A DNA stretch of 64,000 bases. It comes from Scenedesmus sp. ARA3. Taxonomy: Eukaryota > Chlorophyta > Chlorophyceae > Sphaeropleales > Scenedesmaceae. A program made the position numbers and the translations under genes. Below are positions 12,301 to 25,604 of this stretch, piece after piece. Below the pieces are notes generated by a model. The model ran no database searches, was not told the origin of the DNA, and was given only the letters and a program-made list of their open reading frames with translations. Positions within the stretch are counted from its first letter, which is position 1. Each line of letters opens with the position of its first letter. Location: the NCBI GenBank assembly GCA_004335835.1, contig RWJK01000905.1, forward strand, positions 1-64,000, in the 5' to 3' direction.

Positions 12301-15300
12301 TGCTGCGCAGTTGTGTTGGCGGCAGGTGACGGGCTGGGCTGCTGTGCAGTTGTGTTGGCGGCAGGTGACGGGCTGGGCTGCTGCGCAGTTGTGTTGGCGG
12401 CAGGTGACGGGCTGGGCTGCTGCGCAGTTGTGTTGGCGGCAGATGATGGACTGGGTGGCTGCGCAGTTGTGTTGGCGGCGGGTGACGGGCTGGGCTGCTG
12501 CGCAGTTGTGTTGGCGGCAGGTGATGGGCTGGGCTGTTGCGCAGTGGTATTGGCGGCAGGTGTTGGGCTACTAGCTGGCACAGAAGTGTTGGGTGCTGGG
12601 CTGCTGTCAGGCGATGTTCTGACGGCAGGTGATGGGCTGGGCTGCTGCGCAGTTGTGTTGGCGGCAGGCGCAGGGCTACTGGCTGGCACAGACATGTTGG
12701 GTGCAGGGCTGCTAGGTGGTGCTGGGCTGGGTTCCTGCAAAGGTGGCAACGGGCTGGGTTCCTGCACAGTTAACGCTGGGCTGGGTTCCTGCACAGTTGG
12801 CACTGGGCTGCTGTTTGCCGCAGCATTGCTGCCAGTGGGCGCTGGGCTGCTGTCTGACCCGGTGTTGCCAGAGGAACTTGGGCTGGGTTTCTGAGCAGCG
12901 TTGTCAGCAAGAACTGGGCTGGGTTCAGCAGGAACTGGGCTGGCTTCAGCAAGCACTGGGCTGGGTTCCAGCTCAGCAGGGCTAGCAGGCACTGCATCTA
13001 CGCCAACACTGTCAAGAATGAGCTGGTTGACTGCTGTGTTGCCAACAAGGAGATAGATGCTGGTCCTTCCCTGGCTGCTTAGAGTGTAGTTGACAATGTA
13101 GGAGCCAGCAAACACTTCCAACCAGCTGGACGGAGGGACCTCTACAACCGCTTGAGTGTCGATGCCTGCGTGGCAGCAAAACCAACAGCAGCAGCAGCAG
13201 CAGGTGGACCCTCTTTTTATGGCACTGGGCACGGAGGTTCTGCAGCCCTGCTGGCAGGCATAGTGCACTGGAGAAGCGTGTCGACGTGCATTCAGGGCAG
13301 ATCTGATGCAGCTATCCTAGTATATTTCACTGCTGCATCTCTTCAGCCTCATCACACTGTCACATACACACACACTTACCGTACACTACAAGCTTGCTGT
13401 TTTTGGCCTGGTTGATAGAGACAGGGTTGCCAAACGCATCTGCCAGGGTGATGTTGGCTGTTACACCAGAACCAATCACGGGGCTGTCGGGCGCAAGCAC
13501 ACTGGCAGAGCAGCGGGAGGCGTCTGCAGGGCCTGCTGTGACAGATATTGCCAGTGGACTGCCGAGCACGCTAAGGCCTGGCAGTGTTGAGGGCGACGTC
13601 ACATTAAAGGTGTACTGGCCCGCCTGCAGGCACACAGCACAACGATTGAATCAAACCCAGCACAAGGCAATGCATGAAGCTTTACCACGGCTGCAGTGCA
13701 TATGCCATAGGCAGCATATGAAATGCTGCTGACCCACCTGTGTGAGGTAGCTGCCAGGCACGCTCATGTTCCACTTGTAGATTGTGCCCTCCCACACTTC
13801 CCAGTCAACCATCAGGCCCAGGTCAGCGCTGCTGCCATCTGGCCGCAGCAGCTGCACTCGCCAGCCTGTGCTGTTGCCTGCCAGGTCAGCAAAGCTGGCA
13901 GCGCTGCTGTTCAGCTGCAGGTTTAGTGGCTGGCCAGCCATTAGAACGGAGGGTAAGTTGAGAGTATCGAACAAAGTGGGTGCCTGACCAATGCTGCTGA
14001 TCGTGACTTGCCCCATGGCTGTGGTGTCGACAAGTAGGTAGATGCTCTTGCGAGTGGTGCTTGTCAGGAAATAGGTGTTGTCGTAGGTCCCAGGGACGAG
14101 CTCTGTCCACTTCGCAGGGTACACCTCCTCAACAGCTTGCGTGTCAAGGTCTGGCAGGCACAGCCAGACACGCAGTAGACACACAGCACAATGGTGAGAG
14201 AAGACCAAGCAACAGCAGATCACAGCGTGGCAGCAATAATGATGCCAAGCACAGCCACTACGGGACAACAGCCAAGAAGCAGGCTAAACCAGTGCAACTG
14301 CAAAGTAGAACAGAGTGCCAGCGCATTACACAGTATCAGTTCGGAAAGTTGCAAACACGATGCGGGCATCCTGTGCTCACCGTATATCGTGAGCCGGCTG
14401 TTATTGTACTGCCCTGGCCCTGGCGCAGTGATGGGGTTGCCATATGCATCCCCCAGGAGTATCTGCATGGATACACCCCCACCAACCACAGGGGCGGCTG
14501 GCACCACAACATCGAGGGCGCTGTGAGACACATCAGCCGACCCAGCCTTGATAGAAACAAGCATTGGGCTGCCAAGCACGCTTGCGCCTGCCAAAGTGCT
14601 TGGATGCGTCACAGTGAAGCTGTACTGGCCCGCCTGCAGGCGTGTGATCCAGCAGCAGCAGCAGCAGCACTCCTGACAGCTCAGTCAAAGGTTACCACGT
14701 GCAGGATGCATCAAGGCCACAGCAGCCAGATGTGCAGCTATCAAGAGCAGGTCTGAGCCGAAAGCGTTGCAACTGCAGCCCGCACGCATCAGCATGCCAT
14801 GGCAAGGGATAGCAGCCAGCACTACAGTGGGCGGTGCCTTGCGCAAGGCCAGCTGCTGCCAACCCACCTTTGTAAGGTAGCTGCCAGGCACGCTCATATT
14901 CCATTTGTACACAGGCCCAGGAGCAGCGGTCCAGTCAGCCATCAGGCCCAGGTCAGCGCTGCTGCCGTCAGGCCGCAGCAGGCCAACACGCCAGCCGGTG
15001 CTGTTGCCTGACAGGTCGGCAAAGCTGGCAGCGCTGCTGTTCAGCTGCAGGCTCAGCGGCTGGCCAGCCATCAAAAAGGAGGGCAGGTTGAGTGTGTCGA
15101 ACACGGTGGGCGGCTGGGTAATGCTGTTGATGATGACCTGCCCCATTGCTGTGTAGTCAATAGCCAGGTAGATGCTCTTGCGTGTGGTGCTTGTCAGGAA
15201 GTAGGTGTAAGTGTAGGAGCCAGGCGATGACTCATTCCACTGCGCAGGGAACACCTCCTCAACAGCTTGTGTGTCCAGGTCTGGCAGGAAAGCAGCAGCA

Positions 15301-18300
15301 CACGGTACAGCTTGGGGATTGACAGCATGCAGCAGCTTTGTTGCGCAGCCAGCTAGTAAGTGAACATGCAACCTCACTCACAAAGCCAGCCAACTACAGT
15401 GCTGCAGCCGTCTTCGCGTGATCAGCACACTGGATTGCACAGCATCACAGCGCTGAAACACACATCAGACAGCCAGCCAGCTGTGCTGACTGCCTTAGTG
15501 CAGCTCTGCTCACAACCATGCATCCCGTACCCACCATAAATGGTCAGCCTGACGTTGTTGTTAGGCCCTCCAGCAGCAGCTGAAACAGGGTTGCTGTACG
15601 CATCTGCCAGCACGATGCGAGCAGTGATGGCTGAGCCCACCACAGGTTGAGGTGGAACTGCAACATTGCAGGAGCTGCGGGTTACATCTGCAGGACCAGC
15701 CTCGATCGATACATGCATTGGGCTGCCAAGCACAGCCATGCCAGGCAAAATGGTGGGTGGCGTCACACTGAACACGTACTGGCCCGCCTGCAGGAGCAGC
15801 AGGTCGAAGCAGGAGGCAGCACTGTCACATGTTGGCAAACAAACAGCAACCGTGAGCAGCATGTGTGGCAGTGCTGATTTTGCATGTTTGCAGCTTGGAT
15901 AGTTCGTCGCATGCATATAGTATAACAACATGCCATCGTTTGCTTTATTTGTTGTCAAGGCATACAATTGACCAAACCAAGCCCCTCTTCCCTTCCAAGA
16001 GCTGTGGTCTCGAGTACACCCATCTTGTCAAACGCCTGTGCGTCCCGCACACGTTCAATGCACATAAAGCCTGGCAACATTTGCTGACGCACCTGCTGGA
16101 AATAGCTCCCATCCATGCTTGTCCTCCACTTGAACACCACGCCCTGCCACACCTCCCAGTCAATCATGCCGCCGTAGTCAATACTGCTGTTATCAGGCCT
16201 GGTCAAACTAACATGCCAGGGGTCGCCCCAGGCTGCGCTGAACCCTATCACACTGGTGTTAAGCTGCAGGCTGATCGGCTGCCCTGCAAATGTACGCGAG
16301 GGCCGATCCAGCAAGTCCAATGTGGGTGGCACGTGTTGGATGTTGCTGATGTTCACGGGCTGCACAGCTGCTGAGTCAATTGCCAGGTAGATGCTCTTGC
16401 TGGTGTTGCTGCGCAGGAGGTAGGTCCAGCTGAAGGAGCCAGGGGACTGCTCTGTCATTTGGAACGGGTAGATTTCCTCAAGTGCTTGCGTGTTGATGTC
16501 TGGCCAGCAAGCAAGCCAGAAAGTTGCGTGAACATTGCAGGGGGAGAACAAATCAGGTGCGGATCAGCATTGGCAGCGGTGTCAACATTGACAATGATGA
16601 GCACGCCCATTCAATCAATCCAGCATGCATGCAGGTTCACACAGCGCTCAGCACTGTACAAGTTTCACAGGGCAGGCCAGCGTGCAGGCCACAGAACACA
16701 GCTACCGTTGAACACCAAGCAGTAGCACGCATCGCACCGTATATTGTCAGCCGGCTGTTGCTGTACTGCCCTGGCTCCGGCGCAGTGATAGGGTTGCCAT
16801 ATGCATCTGCCAGGGTTATCTGGATGGGTACATCATTTCCAACCCTGGGGTCGCGTGGTATTGTAACATTGACAGCGCTGTGGGACACATCAGCCAGGCC
16901 TGCTTTGACAGCCACAGCTAGAGGGCTGCCAAGCACTGCAAGGCCTGGCAAGGTGGTTGGAGGCGTAATGTTGAAGGTGTACTGGCCCACCTGCATGACA
17001 GCAGCATGCAAAAAGACTCCCCACTGTTGGGCAGCCATACAGCATGAAAACTGCCGTGCGCTGCAAAACAGTGCATATTGCGCAATGCAGACATGCGCTC
17101 GCAGCCAGCCACTGCTCTTACACATTGCAACTCAAGTACGCAGCGTGACCTCAGCAAAGGACCAGCGCCTGCAGCAGGCACAGCATGCGCGACTGTGAGC
17201 ATCATTCGCAAGAATGCACGGTCCTGTGCAGCTGCAGAGCGCTAAAGATGACGCACCAGCGGCAAAAAGCTGCCATGCACGGTCATGTTCCACTTGTAGA
17301 TTGCGCCCTCCCACACTTCCCAGTCAGCCATCAGGCCCAGGTCAGCGCTGCTGCCGTCAGGCCTTGTCAGCCCCACCCGCCAGCCAGTGCCGCTGGCTGC
17401 TAAGCTGGCATAGTCTGTGGCAGTGACGCTGCTGCTGAGCTGCAGGCTCAGCGGCTGACCAGCCATGATGAATTCAAGAAGGTTCAGAAAGTTGAACGTG
17501 GGTGGTGCTGGGCTGGGAATAACTGTCAGCTGGCTAACGTTTGTTGCGTTGACAGCAAGGTAGACATTCCTCTGTGTGGTGCTATGCAGCATGTAGGAAA
17601 GCCTGAAGGTGCCAGGAGCCACTTCGATCCACTGCTGCGGAGAGAGCTCTTCAACAGCTGGTGTGGCTGCAGCAGAAGGGCAAACGCAAGTCACCAAAAC
17701 AGCAAGCAGGTGAAAGAAGGTGATGGCCGTGCTGCTTGCAGTAACACAAACTGCAGAGATACAGAGGTGCTGGCAGCAAGGCCAGGCAATGGCTTAAGCA
17801 TGTATCCATAGTGACAAGAATAATATTGACAATTCAAGCATGGTGTGATACCCTGCTTCAGTGCGTGTTTGGGTGCTGTGTAAGTTCCTCACTGTGAAAC
17901 CAATGTTGGAAAAGCACGTTGCGTTGGCGCTAGTCGGTGTGAGGGCTGGCTGGCTTACCTGTGTTCTCAGTGCCGTAACAGGAGCCGGACGTGTAATTGG
18001 CATTGACTGTCGTTCCAGTGTAGTTGCTGGTGAAGCGGTAACAAGCCCCGCCAGCAGCAAACACCCACTTCATGCATTGTGTGTCGTTCTGGCACCACAG
18101 TGCACAAGCAGCAAAATCAGATGTTATGGCACCATAGTTGGGGCCCAAACTATCAGCAGCACCGCCGGTAGTGTAACCGCCACCAAAGAATCGGAAGCTG
18201 TTTGGCCCTTGTGTGCAGTTTCTGACAGCTGCAGGCAGTCAAAGCACAGCATAAAGGCGGCACATCAGTGATGCGTAGGTGTTAGATGTGTGCCCATGTG

Positions 18301-21300
18301 AAACTTTGTTGTTGAATGACTGCAGCAATGTTGGCCAGCACCACGCATCCTGAGGTTCCATTATAGTTGTGATGCTGTGGCTCTGCACGATACTTTCAAC
18401 AATAGTGCTGCTGTGGCTCTGCACGATGCTTTCAACGTTTGCTCGTCTGCAGTAATAGAGCAAGGCAAGCCGCATGTCACAAGCATGCAGCAACTGCAGT
18501 GGCAATGCAGTACGCACCACTCATCACAAGCTTAACGGTGTTGTTGTAGAGCGATGCAAGGGCTGGGTTGCTGTACGATCCGCCCGTAATCGTGTTGCTG
18601 TAGGCGTCTGCAAGGGAGATCTCAAACACAAGAGCAGATCCCACTGCAGGGCGGCCTGGTGACGCAACCCTGACCATGCTGTGCGCAGGGTCTGCAGGGC
18701 CCGCCACGATATGCACAATCTGTGGGGTGCCTAGGATGACTGCGCTTGGCATTGTGGAAGGGGGCGCAGCATCAAACAGGTACTGTCCCACCTACAGAAT
18801 GGACAAATAACAGCAAACACTTGGGTTACAGGTTGAGCAGGCATGTTGTTGAGGAAAGTGCTTTTCTTGATGCCAGCACAACAAACTGAAGCAAGCCAAT
18901 GCATATACGGCATGCAGGACTGAAGCATTTCATTTGACGTTGTCATGCTGCCCAGCACTTGAAAACACAGGAGATGCATGCAGCAGGTGACATCTGACTA
19001 CAGCCAACTATAGCTAGCTAGCTAGCAGCGCTGCTGCTGTGTAAACACGTTCTGAGATGACACACCTGTGTGAGAAGGCTCCCAGCCACCGTCATGTTCC
19101 ATAAGTAGTCCGTTCCAGCTACCACAGACCAGTCAGCCATCAGGCCCAGGTCAGATGTGTAGCCATCAGGCCGCACCAGCCTCACTCGCCAGCCAGTGCT
19201 GTTGCCTGCCAGGTCCGCAAAGCTGACAGCGCTGTTGCCCAGCTGCAGCTGTAGGCTCAGCGGCTGGCCTGCTACATACAGCGGGGCTTGACTCAGGATG
19301 CCAAAGATAGGCGCAGCCCCAATGCGAGGGATGATTTGCTGGGCGGCGGTTGTGTTGCCGATTGATAGGTTGAAGGTCCTCGGTGCAGTGCTGGTGAGTT
19401 GGTAGGTGTAGCTGAAAGATCCAGGGGACGGCTGTTCCCACTGGTTTGGGTAGATCACCTCAACCATGTCTGCAGAAGCGCAAGGCAGTATATTGCAGCG
19501 TGAGGCAGAGAATAACAGAGCTAACAGCTAGGAACACACCACCATTGCGACACGCATGTGCGGAACTAGTCTGCACCAGATTACACGATGCACAGTACAC
19601 CTGGCTGTGCAGCAGTATGTTGTGCTGCGCGCACTGCAACTGAAGGTGCTAGCGCCGCTGCTCACCATATGCCACTACCAGTCTGCTGTCCCTGTACTGC
19701 CCTGAATTCCACCAGTCTGCTGTTGCCGATATGGGATTGCCGTACGCATCCGCCAAAGTGATCTGGGCAGTGACTGAAACATAAACCGTAGGGTTGGGTG
19801 GCACTGCCAAAGCCAGAGTGCTATGAGCCGCATCTGCAGGGCCGGGCTGCACGCTTAGAAACAGAGGGCTGCCAAGCACAACAACACCCGGCAAGGTAGC
19901 AGCGGGCGTAACAGCGATCTGGTACTGCCCAGCCTGCAAACAGGCAAGTGCAGGAACAATGCGCAGGGATCAGGTCAGGGCCATATGCTGTGCGTGCGCA
20001 GCAGCAGCAGCAGATGCAGGACGCACCCATCACATGCACATAAGCAGCAGTGCTGCACTCGTTGTGTTCCGCTCGCTCAGTGTGAGAGCTGTCAAGCCCC
20101 ATGTTGCCTGCGCACATACTCAAACATATGCATGTTCACTTGAACATCACGCTGGGCAGCTGCCCCCATGCTGAGCGATATGCAGGAGCATACAAGGCTG
20201 TAGCAGGTCTCACCAGAGTGAGGCTGCTGCCAGGCACGGTCATGTTCCACCTGTACACGGCACCAGCCACCACACTCCATTCAGCCATCAGGCCCAGGTC
20301 AGCGCTGCTGCCATCAGGCCGCACCAGCCCCACTCGCCAGCCAGTGCTGTTGCCTGCTATACTAAAGTTGGTGATGCTAGTAGTCATCTGCAAGCTGACG
20401 GATCGGCCTGCTGCCAATGGATAAGGTGCGTCCACCACGCCTAGGGTAGGAGGAATTTGCTGTATGCCGCTGATGTCCAGGCGCCCTAGCTGTGTGGTGT
20501 TGATAGCCAGGTAGATGCTCTTGCGTGTGGTGCTTGTCAGGAAGTAAGTATATGTGAAAGAGCCAGGTGACAGCTGTGTCCACTGCGCAGGGTACACCTC
20601 TTCAACAGCTTGCTTGTCCAGATCTACCATGATGCATCAGCAGGGGATTAACAGTGCAGGAAGGGCCCAAAGGGAGCAAGTCAGCCCAAGCAGCAGAAGG
20701 TGCAATGAACACATCAAACTGCAATAAGCTTGGCTGAATGGCAAAAGATGCCATCTGCAAGTGCCATGCATGAGAATGGACACAAGCCAACACGCCATTC
20801 AGAACACAACAGCAGTGCGGACTGCAACGCAGCTATTGTGTGTCCTGAAATCACTCGTCAGCTGCTGGCAGCACATGCTTACCATACACTACCAGCCTGC
20901 TGTTGTTATACTGCCCTGCTGCTGGCGACGTGATGGGGTTGCCGTATGCATCTGCCAGCAGGACCTGCGCAGTGACAGCTGAGCCAACCGTAGGGCTGGG
21001 TGGTGTTGCCACATACACAGCGCTGCGAGTAGGGTCTGCAAGGCCTGCTTTTATAGACACAGCCAGGGGGCTACCGAGCACAGGTGTGCCTGGCAGGCTG
21101 TTGGGAGGCGCCACGCTGAAAACATACTGGCCAACCTGCAAGGGCATGAGGACGAAGCAGCACAACTGTTAAGAGCTCATGAGCAGAAGGCAGCTTCATC
21201 TGACAGCGCAATCAGGCTGTGCGGCTGACCATTGCTCCTGAGAGAACATTGTCCTGCAGCACACCAGCCAGCATGAGCTTGCAGCAAAGCATGGAGCAGC

Positions 21301-21829
21301 GCTCAGCACAGCGTGCAGCACCCGCCATGCACCACAGCGCCTACATAAGGACTCGCAGCACATAATTGTGTTGTGCAAGCAGCAGCACAACGACTGAAGC
21401 GTGTTGTCGCACCTGTTGGAAGAAGCTTCCAGGCACACTCATGTTCCACTTGTACACCGCGCTTTTCCAGAGCTCCCAGTCAGCCATCAAGCCCAGGTCG
21501 ACGCTGCTGCCGTCAGGCCTAGTCAGCCCCACTCGCCAGCCTGTGCTGCTGGCTGCTAAGCTGGCAAAGCTGGCAGCGCTGCTGTTCAGCTGCAGGCTCA
21601 GCGGCTGGCCCGCCATCAAGATAGCTGGAGGGCTGAGCAGGTCGAACATGGTGGGGGCAGGCCCAATCCCTGAAACAACCTGCTGGCCATTATACACGTT
21701 GCCAATGGCTAGGTGCACGCGCTTCTGTGTGTTGGAGAAAACCTGGTAGCTGTACGTGAAGGTCCCAGGGGTCAGCTCCGTCCACTGGTAAGGGTAGAAC
21801 TCTTCAAGCGTATCTTCAGGTTAAATGCA

Positions 21830-21864
<35 letters not shown>

Positions 21865-24800
21865 CGGTGGCGTGCGAACGGCGGTGATGGTAGTGCTCTT
21901 GCTGAGTCTAAGATGCTGGAGGTTTACTGACATGGAAACAGCACAGTGTCGTCAGCCTGCCAGCAGCACTTACCTGTGGCATTACACCGCGCCAGTGCTG
22001 CCGCGCACCAGCCGTTGGTTGCCATAGATGAGGCAGCAGAGCAAATCCCAGGCGCCAAGTTGGCAGGCGGATTGCTGATTGCAGCACAGTTGGCCCAGTA
22101 GCAGTCGGCAGCATTGGTTGACATGCACTCGACAAGACCTGTAGCAGGGTTGATCCTCACGGGTACTGTGCTGCCACCTGGAGTTGTCAGGCAGAACCAA
22201 CTGGGGTAAGCGTTGGCGTTGCCTGCAGTGGCACAGAACAACAGGAAACGTGCAGAGCGGCACAACCTTGTTGTGGGCATCTGTCAATGACAGTGGTACT
22301 GGTCCCTCCGTCTCGCAATGTTCAGGAGAAGCTGTGCACGTTATTTGCCCACTAGTACTGATGGCAAGATGCATGTTAACGCCAGCATGGCATTGCAAGC
22401 AATACAGTGATACCTGATGCAGCATGCCACTGGGAAATTGAAGGCCTTCAACAGCAGCAAGTTGGCAGCGCTTGTTGCAGGCATGCAATGACGACGTGAA
22501 GCACAATTACAAAGCACATGCTATAGCAGAGCGCACAACGCATATGTTGCCTCATGCTTCACACAGCCACAGCCTGCGTGGGGCGCAGTTGGCACTGCTC
22601 ACCATACACCACGAGCCTGCTGCTGTTGTACTGCCCTGCTGTTGGTGCAGTGATGGGGTTGCCATAAGTGTCTGCCAGTGTCATCTGAAATGTCAAGATT
22701 GACCCAATCGTTAGGCTAGGTGGCTTTGTGAAAGTCATGGTGCTGCGGGATGCGTCTGCCAGGCCTGCTTTGATAGTCACATTCAGAGGGCTACCCAGCA
22801 CAGGTATGCCTGGTAGGGTAGCTGGAGGTGTCACGCTGAACACATACGGGCCAGCCTGCGGGAGCAACAAGACAGCATGCAAGCACTGTCTCAGCAAGTT
22901 GAACAAGCTGAGGTGCGCAGGCACTGAAGATGCATTGCTTGTTCAGCAGCGAATCCGGCACACTAGCAGGCTCTGCATGCAGAGCGACCAGTGAATTTTA
23001 ACTACCAAGCAATGAAATATCACTTGCTGAAGTTTGCACCCTGGTGGCTGGCAAACTGTGTGCGTGCAAAATGCAGCTGTGCGACTGCAATGAATTCGAG
23101 TCAATGCCAGTGTATCATCATTGCGAACACATGTAATGGCAACTGCCCACACTGCATGCAGCACCGACCCACCTGCGTTAGGTAGCTGCCAGGTGCAGTG
23201 ACATTCCACTTGTAGACTGCGCCTTCCAACACAGCAAGGCCAGCCATCATGCCCAGGTCAACACTACTGTTGTCAGGCCTGGTCAAAGTAACACGCCAGC
23301 CGGTGCTGTTGCCTGACAGGTCAGCAAAGCTGGCAGCGCTGCTGTTCAGCTGCAGGCTCAGCGGCTGGCCGGCAAGCAGTGGGGCTTCCGCGTTGAGCAC
23401 ACCAAACGCAGTCGGCGTGCTTTGGATGTTGCTGATGTTTCGCCGCCCCACAGCCGTTGTGTTGACAGCCAGGTAGATGCTTTTGCGCGAAGTGCTATTC
23501 AGCTTGTAGGAATACATGAAGGAGCCAGGAGACAGCTCAGTCCACTGCGCTGGGTAGAGCTCCTCAACAGCTTGCGTGTCAAGGTCTGTGGGATGCAGAT
23601 TGACAAGGTTCGCACACACAAAAGGCAGCAGATGATGCGGTGCTGATGGTATGTCACACAATCCAGGGAACTGGTGCACAACAGACTATGGCTTGGTCGC
23701 TGTGGACGTATATTTAGCTGCTGATGCGCTCAGACGCAGGGCATGCAATACCGCAGTCCTTGGCTATGACACACATTGCATGCTACTGCTCTCACCGTAT
23801 ACTACCAGTCTTGTATTCTGCTGCACCGTGCTTGAGCCAGGGACGGGGTTGCCATAGGCATCTGCCAGGGTAACATTTATAGACACATTAGACCCGACCA
23901 CAGGGTAAGGTGGTGCTGTCACTGCAGCAGAGCAATGTGCAGCATCTGCAGGGCCCGCCAGCACTGTGATGTTGAGGGGCGAACCCAAGACAGGGGTATA
24001 GCTGCCAGTGTCGACATCTGGGGGCGCCACACTCAGCCGATAAGTCCCAGCCTGCAAGCCGCACCCACAAATATTGTTGTTTCTCAGCAGCCCCTCAGCA
24101 TTATGATGTTGATATCTGTTGGTGCGTGCAGCATACGAGCACGTGCATTGTATCATGCGACATGCTGCCTGCTGGCCTGGCACAGCTGAGGCATCTGGGG
24201 TCTTTTCCGCACGCCAATCTACTTGCGCATCTGCCAAAAACTACTTCGCCAACATATTGCTGTTACATCAAGAGGCAGCAGCAGCAGCAGCAAACAAAGG
24301 CCACTTACAGCAGTCAAGTTCTTGCCAGGGATCTGCAGCGTCCAGTAGTATAAGGCTCCAACAATCTTCCAGGGCTGCATGTCCTGCAAGGCTATTGCAT
24401 GACCGCTTGGGACTTGCAGAGATACATTCCAGCCACTGTTACTAACGCACTGCATTGTGGCGAACGTGGTGTTGCTGGTCAGCTGTATGCTGGCAGCTTC
24501 ACCAGCAATACCACTGGATGGGAGCAGGCTCAGGCTGCCAGCAAGGAATGGGCCACTGCAGTCGCTCAGCAGGCGTGTACCTGTTGCAGGAAGAGCATCA
24601 TATGCAGGATTCAGGTGCGTATGCTGTGCGTATGTCTGGTCTGCCAAGCCAGACCTGTGCTAAGCAGCAACAGATGGAACCAGCACAGATGGTATGACCA
24701 AAACCAAGCATTCAGGAGGATTGTTGCACATCCTACCGTTGATGGAAGGCAAGGTGTTGCCTGCAATGCTGCCCCACCAGGCAGGCAAAGCTCCACACAG

Positions 24801-25572
24801 GCATGTGTTGTTTTCAAGATCGATGCCAAACCAGGCAAAGGCGTCCCAGTCACTGGGTATTGTGCCTGCAGCCAGTAACAGGCATACAAGATTCGCGTCA
24901 ACACAGGAGTTTAATGTTTGGAAAGAGTGCTGGCGCGCTGGTGCTGCTCCGTGCATGTTACCATTGCAAGTACAGATCAAGGCTGCACGCATACCATGCA
25001 TGACTGTGCACACTTCCTCATGCTAGCATAATGAAAGTCACAATCACATTTGCTTCAAGCACCGCAGCTCACCTTGTAGCATGTTATTCTTCAGCACAAG
25101 GTCAATGCCTGTGCCTGGTGCAATGCCGCCCCAGTTGCTTGGCAGCGTTCCTGTAAAGGCAGCAGAAACAACCATGATAGGCAAATGGTATGCATACAAA
25201 TCACAGGCACGTGGGTTGTTGAACGGTGGTGCTTACTGTTGCTCAGCCTCATTTGCGTGTCATACATGGTGCAGGAGACTTTGGCAGGTGACCTTCTAGC
25301 AGGCACAGCCCAAGGAGCAGGCACTATCCTGCACTGAAAACGTACCTGTTAACATGTTGTCATCCAAGTACAGATAGGATCCTACTGGCAACCCTGTTCC
25401 CCATGAGCTGGGTAGTGTGCCATTCAGCCGGTTGTTTCCTAGGTCCAGATCAATGGTGTAATTGGGGTCTGTGGGTGCAGCCCACGTGCTAGGGATGCTG
25501 CCAGTGATGTTGTTGTTCCTGAGGCTCAGGAGCCGAATCCTGCACACCAGCAAGCACACAGCAAGATTATTG

Positions 25573-25604
<32 letters not shown>

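Larger units (their letters stand above)
10260..24580 (-). repeat. eleven tandem two-exon filamin-like Ig modules
   Basis: Two alternating exon types recur. Type A (about 400-415 nt) carries AVEE.YP.QW....PGSF.Y.Y.L.ST.RKSIYLA, then AGQPLSLQLNSS and TGWRV.L.RPDGSS.DLGLMADW....YKWNM.VPGS. Type B (about 250-270 nt) carries AGQY.FSV.PP..LPG..VLGSPL.V.I.AG.AD.S.S, then VGS.VTA.I.LADAYGNPI and SRLVVYG. These match filamin/ABP280 Ig signatures (LGSP, AGPAD, DAYGNP). Pairs from 5' to 3': A1 24580-24309/B1 24051-23796; 23585-23173/22855-22603; 21813-21413/21135-20883; 20623-20214/19933-19666; 19469-19066/18791-18518; 17666-17257/16990-16738; 16499-16093/15787-15535; 15280-14868/14633-14381; 14150-13738/13623-13380; 13165-11760/11589-11343; 11204-10651/10497-10260. 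A exons are phase 1-0 and B exons phase 0-1, so each A+B pair can be duplicated without a frameshift. A1 is a half module joined to the LRRs; A11 is divergent. Confidence 0.85.

Noticed and set aside
12010..12894. 294-codon open frame on the plus strand (GDGLGCCAVVLAA repeats)
   Set aside because: It is the antisense shadow of the Ser/Pro repeat in the minus-strand giant gene.
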